Shown piece after piece: positions 40,754-49,596 of a stretch of 64,000 nucleotides of DNA (position 1 is the first letter of the stretch; the number at the start of each line of letters is the position of its first letter). The notes beneath the pieces were generated by a model. The model had not been told where the DNA came from and searched no databases. It saw only the letters and a program-made list of their open reading frames with translations. The position numbers were made by a program, and so were the translations under genes. Source of the DNA: Paenibacillus helianthi (GTDB lineage Bacteria > Bacillota > Bacilli > Paenibacillales > Paenibacillaceae); assembly GCF_001909055.1 (NCBI RefSeq), contig NZ_LVWI01000001.1, positions 1-64,000 on the forward strand, read 5' to 3'.

Positions 40754-43382
40754 GAACATTTACCTCCTCTGCTTGCAGGGTGAAGCGGAATAGGGCCCCT
40801 TGCGGGAAGTTGTCATGCACGGCAAATGTGCCGCCATGGGCATTAATAATAGATTTGCACAAAGACAGGCCCAGACCAAGTCCCCGGCGTCCATCCCCAC
40901 GGATATTATCCGCCGTATAGAACATATCGAATATCCTGGTCTTGGCTTCATCAGAGATACCAGGACCGTCATCAGCGACCTCAACCACTACCATTTGTTT
41001 ATCCCTTTTGGCCGAAACAGTGATATGAGAGCCGGTTCCTGTATACTTTATCGCATTGTCTAGCAGGTTGATCAGCACTTGGATAATCAATCTGGAATCC
41101 ATTCTGGCCATGATCAGCTCATCACTCAGCACGGTCCGAATGATATGTTCATTGCTTTTTCGATTCAGGTGCAGCAGCGCTTCAGCAATGACTTCCTCGA
41201 TAAGCTCTGCCTGAACATTCAGATTTAAGCTTCCATTTTCGATCCGGCTAATCGACAACAGGTTCTCTACCAGATTGATCAGCCATATGGAATCGTCATA
41301 AATATCTGTATACAGTCCTGTCTTCTGTTCCTCGCTCAGTACGCCAGAATTCCCTATAAGAATGCCAGCATTTCCGGAAATGCTGGTGAGCGGTGTGCGT
41401 AAGTCATGAGATATGGCCCGAAGCAGGTTCGCCCGGAGTTGTTCCTGCTGAATCTGGATGGAGATTTCCTTTTGTTTTTCATTCAATTGCTCTTTCTCCA
41501 GCGCAAGCGCACACTCTCCCAGCATAGCAATCACCAGGCTCTTGTCAAAAACCTCCAGCGGGTCTTCGTTCTCCATCACAATAGCGGCTACGGCAAAAAC
41601 GCTGTCTCCCCCACGAACCGCATGATACAGACAGCCGGCAGCAGAAAAAGTATCCGTGGTGGCACCGGCTCGTTTATTGTTTTTGTAGACCCAGTCGGCT
41701 ACTGAACGCTCACTGCTGCTTGTATAGATATGCAGATTGGCATCCGAATCTTCTTTGGGAAATATAAGCGGTTCCGACAAGGAACCGGGTAATACAGAAT
41801 AAAAAATCACTGTCCTGTCCAAAAGCTTAACCATTTGCTGCGCCGTTTCATTGATGATGGCAGCCGGATCTTTGGCCTGCTGCAGCTTGCGGCTAGTCTC
41901 CAGCAGCACCTCGGTACGAAAGGCTTTTTTCGCAGATTGTCTTGCCTGCTCTTTAACCCGCATTGTCAGCGTACTGGTTATAAATGAAGCGGCCAGCATC
42001 ACCAGGAAGGTGACCGGATATCCCGAATCATATGCCCGCAGGGAAAAGTAAGGTGCGGTAAAAAAATAATTGAAAACCAGAACACTGAATATAGAGGTTG
42101 CGGCACTATAGAGTCTTCCTTCGGTAATCATCGCACTTAGCAGAACGCCCAGAATATATACAGTGATGATATTTGCTTCCCTGAAACCCAGTGCACTAAA
42201 CCACAAGCCGATGAGAGTACAGACCAGGAGTATTCCAAAAGTTATGAAGGTGCTGGTCAGTGACAGCCGCGGCGAAATCCGATATTGCGGAAATCTGTTG
42301 TAAAGGGAAGGCTGGGTATCCGGGATGATATAAATATCCATATTCGGGGAGGCCGCAGCCAGTTTGTCCATGATATTAGTGTTACCGAACCAGCTCTTTT
42401 TAGAGTGTGAGCGGCCCAAAATAATCTTGGAGACCCGGCTTGTTTTGGCATATTCTGCGATCTGTCCTGAAATATCTTCCCCGTAAGTTGTCGCAATCTG
42501 AGCACCAAGCTGTTCCGCAAGCCGCAGGTTCGCTCTCAGCTCTGTTTTATTCTTCTGGGTGAGCCCCTTCGTTTCCGGTGTTTCCACGAACAGCGCTGTG
42601 AAATCCCCGTGGAACGCCTCAGCCATTCTCGCGGCAGTACGGATTACCTTCTTATTAGACGCTGCCGATGACAGACAAACGAGTATATGCTCATTGGAAT
42701 AATGCTCTTGGTTAGCTTCCTGGCTACTAATTTGAAGCGCAATCCGGTTCAGCTGGCTCGCCGTGTAGCGCAGGGCAATCTCGCGGAGCGCAATCAGCTT
42801 TTCCGGGCTAAACCCGCTCGCATTTTGGCCTTGAGGTTGTTCATGATAGATTTTCCCTCTGTTCAGACGGTCGATCAGATCATCAGGTTCAATATCGATC
42901 AGTTCCACTTGATCAGCACTGTCTAATACATGATCCGGAATGCGTTCGTGTACGGAAAGACCAGTGATGGATACCACCAGATCCTGCAGGCTTTCTATAT
43001 GCTGGACATTAACGGTAGTATAGACATTAATTCCAGCGCGAAGCAATTCCTCCATATCCTGATATCTTTTTTTGTGCCGGCTTCCCGCAGGATTGGTATG
43101 TGCAAGCTCGTCCAGCAGAATCAGTTCGGGATGTCTCCGGATCGCCCGGTCCAAATCAAATTCATGCATGACCGTTCCTTCCCGGGATATTTCCTGAGGA
43201 GGAATCTGTTCCATACCAACCAGCAGTGCCTCCGTTTCCGGCCTGTCCCGGTTCTCAATGATCCCGGCAACAACATCCATTCCGTCTTTTTGCTCTTCCC
43301 GGGCAGCACTCAGCATGGCACAGGTTTTGCCGGCTCCTGCCGCATAGCTGAAATATATTTTTAGCTTTCCCCGTACTGCCAT
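40746..43382 (-). CDS. kdpD: KdpD osmosensitive potassium sensor histidine kinase
   Basis: An 878-residue membrane kinase. Order: KdpD domain (about 1-215) with GAGKT and DELAHTN; USP-like domain (about 225-365); four membrane helices (about 380-480); GAF-like region (about 500-630); dimerisation and phospho-acceptor helix with AISHDLRTPLTS; and ATPase domain with N box (NLLDNAIKYT), DDGPGI and GLGLGLSLCKS. It senses low potassium and controls KdpE. It is the first gene of its operon and is divergent from the RNase J paralog. A direct-repeat site lies about 105 bp upstream of its start. Confidence 0.96.
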   Translation of the reverse strand: MAVRGKLKIYFSYAAGAGKTCAMLSAAREEQKDGMDVVAGIIENRDRPETEALLVGMEQIPPQEISREGTVMHEFDLDRAIRRHPELILLDELAHTNPAGSRHKKRYQDMEELLRAGINVYTTVNVQHIESLQDLVVSITGLSVHERIPDHVLDSADQVELIDIEPDDLIDRLNRGKIYHEQPQGQNASGFSPEKLIALREIALRYTASQLNRIALQISSQEANQEHYSNEHILVCLSSAASNKKVIRTAARMAEAFHGDFTALFVETPETKGLTQKNKTELRANLRLAEQLGAQIATTYGEDISGQIAEYAKTSRVSKIILGRSHSKKSWFGNTNIMDKLAAASPNMDIYIIPDTQPSLYNRFPQYRISPRLSLTSTFITFGILLVCTLIGLWFSALGFREANIITVYILGVLLSAMITEGRLYSAATSIFSVLVFNYFFTAPYFSLRAYDSGYPVTFLVMLAASFITSTLTMRVKEQARQSAKKAFRTEVLLETSRKLQQAKDPAAIINETAQQMVKLLDRTVIFYSVLPGSLSEPLIFPKEDSDANLHIYTSSSERSVADWVYKNNKRAGATTDTFSAAGCLYHAVRGGDSVFAVAAIVMENEDPLEVFDKSLVIAMLGECALALEKEQLNEKQKEISIQIQQEQLRANLLRAISHDLRTPLTSISGNAGILIGNSGVLSEEQKTGLYTDIYDDSIWLINLVENLLSISRIENGSLNLNVQAELIEEVIAEALLHLNRKSNEHIIRTVLSDELIMARMDSRLIIQVLINLLDNAIKYTGTGSHITVSAKRDKQMVVVEVADDGPGISDEAKTRIFDMFYTADNIRGDGRRGLGLGLSLCKSIINAHGGTFAVHDNFPQGALFRFTLQAEEVNVHE

Positions 43383-43486
43383 TCCATGCCTTCTTTCTGT
43401 CTATCCGCAGCTAATGCAGCTGTAATCGTTTTACTGTAAGTATAGCATGAGGCAAATCAGCATAGCATTACGGTTTTGGATCAAGC

Positions 43487-43505
43487 ATTAAGATTGTATT
43501 AAGAT
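43487..43505. promoter_or_regulatory. Candidate KdpE direct-repeat site between kdpD and the RNase J paralog
   Basis: The tandem pair attaagattg-tattaagat repeats with an 11-bp period and differs by one base from the pair at 39680-39698. On the minus strand a TATACT (complement of 43439-43444) follows toward kdpD. The site may also influence the rightward gene starting at 43598. Confidence 0.55.
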
Positions 43506-43597
43506 TCTCCTGCAGAATATATGAATTCAAGTCTCTCTGGATAAACCTGCAAAGAATTACTCATACTATACGTTATCTAAATAAAGGAGGCATCAGC

Positions 43598-45265
43598 ATG
43601 AAGATGACGGGCGACCGGCTGTGGATTGCAGCTCTGGGTGGTGTATATGAAATTGGCAAAAACATGTATCTTCTGCAATACGCCGAAGACATTATTGTCA
43701 TTGATTGCGGGTCAAAATTCCCGGATGAGACGCTTCTTGGTATTGATCTAATTATTCCCGATATTTCCTATTTACTTAGTAATATAGATAAAGTCAGGGC
43801 TTTGGTGGTTACCCACGGACATGAAGATCATATTGGCGGAATCCCATATTTCCTCAAACAACTGAATATTCCGGTCTATGCTTCCCGCCTGACACTCGGC
43901 TTAATTGAGATCAAACTTAAGGAGCATGGACTTCTGCGCCAGACTGAGCTTCATTGCATTGATACGGAGTCCACGCTGAATTTCGGTTCCATCACCACTA
44001 CCTTTTTCCGGACAAACCACAGTATTCCGGATTGCCTTGGCATTGTCTTCGATACACCCGAAGGAACAGTGGTTCATACCGGCGATTTCAAGTTCGATAT
44101 GACTCCTGTTAACAAGCAGTATCCAGATATACATAAAATGGCGGCGATCGGAGAAAAGGGGGTAAAATTTCTTTTATCGGAGAGTACAAATGCTGAACGG
44201 CCTGGCTTTACTCCTTCGGAAAGGCTGGTAGGCGCTCATTTGGAGGAAGCCTTTCAAAAAGCGGAGAATCGAATCTTTATCTCTACCTTTGCTTCGAACG
44301 TGCACCGTTTGCAGCAGATTGTTGACGCAGCAGAGCATACAGGACGCAAGATCGCCCTGCTGGGCAGAAGCATGGTCAATGTCGTTGGAGTAGCACAAGA
44401 ACTGGGGTATCTACATATCCCCGAGGGCATGCTGGTAGAGACGGCTGAGGCGGGCAATGTGGAACGCGATAAGATCGCTATATTATGTACCGGAAGCCAG
44501 GGGGAGCCTATGGCAGCACTATCCCGCCTCGCGAATTCCAGTCACAGGCAGCTTGAGATCAGCCGGGGAGATACCGTACTTCTCGCGGCGAATCCGATTC
44601 CGGGTAATGAACGCAACGTTTCCAGAATCGTTGATAATCTGTATATGCTGGGTGCACGAGTAATTTACGGATCACGGAGTGAGCTTCATGTCTCGGGGCA
44701 TGGCAGCCAGGAGGAATTGAAGCTGATGCTGACCTTGATGAAACCCGAATATTTTATCCCGATTCACGGGGAGTACCGGATGCTCCATCATCACAGTTTG
44801 CTGGCTGAAGCTGTAGGGGTGAAGAGTGAGAATATCTTTATTTTGAAAAATGGGGAAATTGTTGAGTCAAATGGCGGAGATGTCCGCCAAACCGGACGGA
44901 TCACAGCTGGACAAATTTTCGTGGACGGACTGGGAATCGGGGATATTGGCAGTGTTGTACTGCGCGACCGCAGGCAGCTGTCTGCGGATGGGATTCTGAT
45001 TACAGTCATTACATTAAGCCAAAGTGACGGGCGGATTCTGAACGAGCCGGATACGATCTCCAGAGGTTTTGTGTACGTGCGCAACTCGGATACGCTGATG
45101 GAAGAGATCAACCAGCTGATTACAGCTACTCTTCAGAAGATGAGCACCGCAGATCTCGGTCAATGGAATATCATCAAGGAAACCATCAAAGGAACATTAA
45201 GTAAATTCCTGTATGAACGCACAAAACGCAGACCTATGATTCTGCCCATTATCATTGAGGTCTAG
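43598..45265 (+). CDS. Ribonuclease J family protein (RnjA-like)
   Basis: A 555-residue metallo-beta-lactamase/beta-CASP nuclease. Zinc motif THGHEDHIGG, then NHSIPD, HTGDFKFD, beta-CASP segments including GRSMVNV and TGSQGEP, and the late motif SGHGSQEELKLML followed by PIHGEYRML. RNase J proteins combine 5'-3' exonuclease and endonuclease activity in RNA decay. AAAGGAGG precedes the start. Housekeeping rnjA genes usually lie elsewhere, so this is likely a second copy (inference). It is divergent from kdpD and ends in its own terminator. Confidence 0.88.
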   Translation: MKMTGDRLWIAALGGVYEIGKNMYLLQYAEDIIVIDCGSKFPDETLLGIDLIIPDISYLLSNIDKVRALVVTHGHEDHIGGIPYFLKQLNIPVYASRLTLGLIEIKLKEHGLLRQTELHCIDTESTLNFGSITTTFFRTNHSIPDCLGIVFDTPEGTVVHTGDFKFDMTPVNKQYPDIHKMAAIGEKGVKFLLSESTNAERPGFTPSERLVGAHLEEAFQKAENRIFISTFASNVHRLQQIVDAAEHTGRKIALLGRSMVNVVGVAQELGYLHIPEGMLVETAEAGNVERDKIAILCTGSQGEPMAALSRLANSSHRQLEISRGDTVLLAANPIPGNERNVSRIVDNLYMLGARVIYGSRSELHVSGHGSQEELKLMLTLMKPEYFIPIHGEYRMLHHHSLLAEAVGVKSENIFILKNGEIVESNGGDVRQTGRITAGQIFVDGLGIGDIGSVVLRDRRQLSADGILITVITLSQSDGRILNEPDTISRGFVYVRNSDTLMEEINQLITATLQKMSTADLGQWNIIKETIKGTLSKFLYERTKRRPMILPIIIEV

Positions 45266-45273
45266 AAATGGGT

Positions 45274-45319
45274 AAAAATCCGCAGATTATGGACTTTGAA
45301 GTCCTGTCTGCGGATTTTT
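45274..45319 (+). terminator. Terminator of the RNase J paralog (possibly bidirectional)
   Basis: A 13-bp stem (45274-45286 with 45307-45319) is followed by eight T. The A-run on the left arm could also serve the leftward gene ending at 45336. Confidence 0.9.
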
Positions 45320-45335
45320 TTTACGGGATTTGACG

Positions 45336-46157
45336 TTACTGAATCATGGAGTTAATGAATTTTGCCATCTCGACGCTGGTCTGGTTCAGCCGTTCAATAA
45401 CATCGCTGAACTCGATGACCCTTTCGGCCTGCTCAGAGGATGAAGCGGCTATGGCTTCGATTTCCGTTTCCATTTGACGGATTGAGCGTTGAACCGTATG
45501 AAGTGAATCCTCAATCGATTTGGTCGCATCCCTCGTATGTACGGACAATTTACGCACTTCCGTGGCGACGACACCGAAGCCAGCCCCCTCCTGTCCAACA
45601 CGCGCGGCTTCGATGGCTGCATTCAACCCCAGCAGATTGGTCTGTTCGGAAATTTCACGGATAAAGCTCGCTACCTTGCTGACCTGATTAGACTCTTCCA
45701 CCGTCTTTCGTGAATTCTCAAGAATCTGTGCTGTGGTAGCCGATAACTCTTCAGACTGGGCAGCTACATTTTGAACCATATCAACCAGTTGACCGCTGAT
45801 TTGATTAATGCTGCCGGTCAGTTGCTCCATTTTATCCTCGTTTTCCAAGGTATAGGCGATCGCAAAAGCACCAATGATCTCCCCTGCAGCATCATAAATC
45901 GGGACAGCTGAAGAAATCACGGTAGCCCCATACAGCTCGGGCGACAGCCGGTTGGTTGTGGCTCGTCCTGCGAGCGCATTTCCGAGGGAAGGGTCATCCG
46001 GAGGAATCGGGCTTCCTTTGGTCAGACCGAAATCCAGCACCTTGCTGGGAGCATAATAATGGAATATTTCCTTGTCGGTGATCCCGACCATAATATCCTG
46101 GGAATGAATCTGTTTGAAGAATGGTGCAGCTAAAACTAAGGCATTTAAGTTGTCCAT
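45336..46157 (-). CDS. Soluble methyl-accepting chemotaxis-like protein
   Basis: A 273-residue protein with no membrane segments. Residues 1-105 look like a small sensor (PAS/GAF-like, with [15 protein letters not shown] at the end), followed by a short signalling domain with the hairpin tip [28 protein letters not shown]. It lacks HAMP and most of the methylation helices, so it is shorter than membrane chemoreceptors. It may signal to CheA/CheW from the cytoplasm. AGGAG precedes the start. It stands alone between two rightward genes. Confidence 0.82.
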   Translation of the reverse strand: MDNLNALVLAAPFFKQIHSQDIMVGITDKEIFHYYAPSKVLDFGLTKGSPIPPDDPSLGNALAGRATTNRLSPELYGATVISSAVPIYDAAGEIIGAFAIAYTLENEDKMEQLTGSINQISGQLVDMVQNVAAQSEELSATTAQILENSRKTVEESNQVSKVASFIREISEQTNLLGLNAAIEAARVGQEGAGFGVVATEVRKLSVHTRDATKSIEDSLHTVQRSIRQMETEIEAIAASSSEQAERVIEFSDVIERLNQTSVEMAKFINSMIQ

Positions 46158-46356
46158 GACGTCTCTCTCCTAATTCAAGCATTTTTCCATTATTATCGTC
46201 ACATTCCAGCCATAAATTAAGAGGGAAATTGTATGAAAGTTATAGTGATGTCGCTGTTTCTACATATTTGCAGCTTGGCTCTAACGAATACGTTTACATT
46301 TCTATCGTATGCTATACAGTCTGACCTCATTGAAAAGATAAAGAGGAGGAAAATGA

Positions 46357-48000
46357 ATGACGTTTGGGTTCAGGAAATTTGGTTTACTGTTCGTTGCATT
46401 GGTATTGCTGGCAGGTGCCTATGCGTCTCCGGGCCAAAAGGTAAAGGCTCAAGGTGCAGAGGGCTATTATCACACTTCAGGTAGCCGGATCGTGGATTCA
46501 TCAGGCAACCCCGCAGTATTCAACGGACTCAATTGGTTTGGCTTCGAAACCGCAAATTATTCTCCGCACGGCTTATGGTCACGTTCCATGGATGATGTAC
46601 TCGACCAAATTAAGGCAGAAGGCTATAACTTGATCCGCCTGCCCTACTGCAACCAGATGTTGGATGCAGGTTCTGCCGCCAACAGTATCGATTATGCCAA
46701 AAATCCAGACCTCGTGGGTCTAAAGCCGATTCAGATCATGGATAAACTGGTTGAAAAAGCCGGGAAACGTGGTATTCGGATCTTTCTGGACCGTCATCGT
46801 CCAGATTCGGGAGGGCAATCGACACTCTGGTACACTACGTCCTATCCCGAAACCCGTTGGATCAGTGATTGGGTGATGCTGGCTGAACGCTACGCGAATA
46901 ACCCCACGGTCATTGGGGCAGATCTGCATAATGAGCCGCACGGCACGGCAAGCTGGGGCACCGGGAATCTTGCCACAGACTGGCAGCTGGCCAGTGAGCG
47001 TGCGGGAAATGCGATTCTTGCCGCGAATCCGAACTGGCTGATCATCGTCGAAGGCGTAGAAACCAACGTGCAGGGAAACTCCACCAGCTATTGGTGGGGC
47101 GGCAACCTGACTGGTGTGCGGAATCATCCGGTTGTGCTTACCCAGCCGAACCGTGTAGTCTATTCTCCGCATGATTACGGGCCCGGTGTAGCGTCACAGC
47201 CTTGGTTCAGTGCTGCCAACTTTCCGAACAACCTGCCTAAGTTGTGGGACGATACCTGGGGTTATATCAGCAAGGAACAAATCGCTCCAGTTCTTGCAGG
47301 TGAATTCGGCGGCCGCAGTGTAGATACCCTTACCGTAGAAGGGAAATGGCAAAATGCGCTTGTAAGCTACATTGGCCAGAATAATCTCTACTGGACCTAC
47401 TGGAGTCTTAATCCTAACAGTGGAGATACCGGGGGGCTATTACTGGATGACTGGGTTTCGTGGAATGAGCCTAAGCAAGCGATGCTTGACCCTATCATGA
47501 AGCCGGTTACGTTTCCTCCTGATCCGGGAGATAACCCGGGTGACGTGCACGCCATATCTCTTTATCGGGTGGGTGAAACGGGGACTGCTGTTAACTCAAT
47601 CGGGGCGAGCCTGCAGCTTAAGAACGAGTCAGGCACCTCTATTCCTCTAAATGAACTCACGATCCGCTATTGGTACACAAGTGATGGAAACACCGCTCAG
47701 ACCTTGGAATTTGATTATGCTGCCATTGGAAAAGAAAAACTGCTGGCATCAATTGTTCCCATGGCGCAGCCATTGAGCGGTGCCGACACCTATGCAGAGA
47801 TCGGTTTTACAGCAAGCGCAGGCTCTCTTGCAGCATCCGGCACAACCGGTGACATTCAGTTCCGCATTCATAAAAACAATTGGACGAATTACAATCAAGT
47901 GGATGATTATTCCTTCAAACCGGCCATTACCAGCTATGCAGCGAATAATCATATCACAATCTATCATAAAGGGAAGCTGATCTATGGGATTGAGCCTTAA
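46357..48000 (+). CDS. Secreted GH5 endoglucanase with C-terminal CBM3
   Basis: A 547-residue exported enzyme. Signal peptide at 1-32 (basic start, hydrophobic core, cleavage near KAQG). GH5 catalytic domain about 35-385 with acid/base Glu193 in HNEP and nucleophile Glu316 in LAGEFGG. A short Pro-rich linker leads to a family-3 carbohydrate-binding module at about 395-547. It should hydrolyse beta-1,4-glucans such as cellulose. The start follows AGGAGG by 8 bases; a second frame starting at 46353 is a shadow. A terminator follows at 48050. Confidence 0.92.
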   Translation: MTFGFRKFGLLFVALVLLAGAYASPGQKVKAQGAEGYYHTSGSRIVDSSGNPAVFNGLNWFGFETANYSPHGLWSRSMDDVLDQIKAEGYNLIRLPYCNQMLDAGSAANSIDYAKNPDLVGLKPIQIMDKLVEKAGKRGIRIFLDRHRPDSGGQSTLWYTTSYPETRWISDWVMLAERYANNPTVIGADLHNEPHGTASWGTGNLATDWQLASERAGNAILAANPNWLIIVEGVETNVQGNSTSYWWGGNLTGVRNHPVVLTQPNRVVYSPHDYGPGVASQPWFSAANFPNNLPKLWDDTWGYISKEQIAPVLAGEFGGRSVDTLTVEGKWQNALVSYIGQNNLYWTYWSLNPNSGDTGGLLLDDWVSWNEPKQAMLDPIMKPVTFPPDPGDNPGDVHAISLYRVGETGTAVNSIGASLQLKNESGTSIPLNELTIRYWYTSDGNTAQTLEFDYAAIGKEKLLASIVPMAQPLSGADTYAEIGFTASAGSLAASGTTGDIQFRIHKNNWTNYNQVDDYSFKPAITSYAANNHITIYHKGKLIYGIEP

Positions 48001-48049
48001 AGTACAATTATTTATATCGTAAAATAATACCTGGATGAAAACGCGGCGA

Positions 48050-48079
48050 GGTGTCCGCATACCTCAATGATCGGACACC
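48050..48079 (+). terminator. Terminator of the GH5 gene
   Basis: An 8-bp stem (48050-48057 with 48072-48079) with a 14-nt loop, followed by a T-rich tail (ttgcataattttt), 50 bp after the stop codon. Confidence 0.7.
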
Positions 48080-48191
48080 TTGCATAATTTTTAGGGTATA
48101 GGTTTATTCTTTTCGCTGAATCACAGTCTCGAATTTCATGCCATTCGTTCGTTTCAAGCTGGTTATCAGTGAATGAAAAACGTTAGCCAGC

Positions 48192-48605
48192 TCATTCAGG
48201 AATTTGTGCTTTGGACAGTGCACTCTCCACTGATTTGAGATAGGCCTTGGAAGTGAGGGTTGCACCGCTCAACGTGTCTACCTGCAGAGACTGTGAAGCT
48301 ATCACCTTGCCGTATAATGTATTCGTGAATTCAAGGGGTTTATTCTCTTTGTTCTGCAGCAGTTCAATGGCTGTAACCTTTCCGGAGGAGATTGTAATCT
48401 GAACGGAGTTGGCTCTCCACTTGTACATCCCGCCTTCATATTTCCCCGTATAAATGCCGTCTTGGAGATGTTTAAAATAATGCGAATCAAGTGACAGGCT
48501 CCTGGCTTCACGATGTTCTTTGGATAACATGTTCCACAATAGAGCGCCGCCTATAATCAGCAGAACGAAGATTCCCATTACTATTTTCAGGCATAATTTC
48601 TTCAT
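48192..48605 (-). CDS. Membrane-anchored FMN-binding domain protein
   Basis: A 137-residue protein with one N-terminal membrane helix (about 7-28) and an FMN-binding domain that has the flavin-attachment motif DTLSGATLTS near residue 110. In this family FMN is attached covalently to the threonine by ApbE-type transferases and works in extracytoplasmic electron transfer. It starts 23 bp after the NAD(P)H-dependent reductase gene, so the two likely form an operon and may pass electrons to each other (inference). Confidence 0.85.
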   Translation of the reverse strand: MKKLCLKIVMGIFVLLIIGGALLWNMLSKEHREARSLSLDSHYFKHLQDGIYTGKYEGGMYKWRANSVQITISSGKVTAIELLQNKENKPLEFTNTLYGKVIASQSLQVDTLSGATLTSKAYLKSVESALSKAQIPE

Positions 48606-48628
48606 CGTTATATTCCTTTCTTCAACCG

Positions 48629-49399
48629 TTAAGGGCGTTTAACCATACGTGTCCCCAATACATCAAACAGGCGGCCTAATAATTTTTTGTATGGCCCCAG
48701 TGATACAGGATAATAATAGCCAGACTCAAACCAGCCTTTCTCCTCGTAGTGCCGATAATCACGGTACTGGGGATTCAGCATGCTTTTTATACTTGTTCGG
48801 GCCATTCGAAATAACAGCAGACGGAACAAAGAAGGAACAGGAATGGCAGTACGCATGAGTTCCTTGTGAAACCTGGCTGCAGCGTTCTTCAATTTGCGGG
48901 AGTTTCTTGCCTCTACGGCTGCTGTGGTTGGCTCTAATGCGTTCAATACACAACCCTTGGCGACTTGAAAGCCGTAGTATCCTCCCATATCGTCAAGGTA
49001 TTTCACGATTTTTCCCCCTCCGAGTATTCCTTGTGAGACGATTGCTGTGAATGTCTTGCCAAAAAACTGCGGCCGATGGAATACAAACGCGAGCCGGTCC
49101 AGCAAATTCTTCATAGGAGCCGATACCTGAAAGGCATATAACGGAGTCGCAAAAATAACGCCATCGGACGCTTGCATCTTCTCCAACAGCAAATCACGAT
49201 CATCTTTTAAAGGGCAATGTTCCTCACCTTTGTTAAAACAAAGCTTGCAGCCAAGACAATAGTCCAACCGGTAATTCTTTAAAAACACATACTCAAATTC
49301 AATTTCTGCATCATTTGTCAGATACTTTTCAAATTCAAGTACCGCCTTATACGTTGCTTGCTTTCGTGGAGTGCCAAGAAATACCGTAACTTTTTTCAT
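48629..49399 (-). CDS. Flavodoxin-like NAD(P)H-dependent oxidoreductase
   Basis: A 256-residue protein with the flavodoxin-like fold of NADPH-dependent FMN reductases: FLGTPRKQATYKAVLEFEKYL at the start, then a cysteine group CLGCKLCFNKGEEHC and GVIFATPLYAFQVSAPMKNLLDR. I choose the ATG at 49399 (GGAGGACTTCG directly upstream); an in-frame ATG at 49465 lies inside a palindromic operator. It is the first gene of a two-gene operon with the FMN-binding protein. Confidence 0.85.
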   Translation of the reverse strand: MKKVTVFLGTPRKQATYKAVLEFEKYLTNDAEIEFEYVFLKNYRLDYCLGCKLCFNKGEEHCPLKDDRDLLLEKMQASDGVIFATPLYAFQVSAPMKNLLDRLAFVFHRPQFFGKTFTAIVSQGILGGGKIVKYLDDMGGYYGFQVAKGCVLNALEPTTAAVEARNSRKLKNAAARFHKELMRTAIPVPSLFRLLLFRMARTSIKSMLNPQYRDYRHYEEKGWFESGYYYPVSLGPYKKLLGRLFDVLGTRMVKRP

Positions 49400-49441
49400 C
49401 GAAGTCCTCCTTTTAGAGTGTGTCTTATTATTTCCAGTTAA

Positions 49442-49469
49442 ATGAATGAATAATAAAATATTCATTCAT
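49442..49469. promoter_or_regulatory. TetR-type palindromic operator
   Basis: Two perfect 11-bp inverted arms, atgaatgaata and tattcattcat, with a 6-nt spacer, lie just downstream of a possible TACAAT -10 (minus strand) and about 45 bp before the reductase start. TGAATGA-type palindromes are common TetR-family sites in Bacilli. No regulator gene lies next to it. Confidence 0.65.
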
Positions 49470-49596
49470 ATTGTAGCACAGATCCATATTTCTGTCTGGT
49501 TATTCTGTCTTTACATGAAAATAGCCCAACATCCTGAAATTTGGATGCGGGCGGTGATCTTTTCTAACAATAGATTTGTTTCATACCTTATGATTA

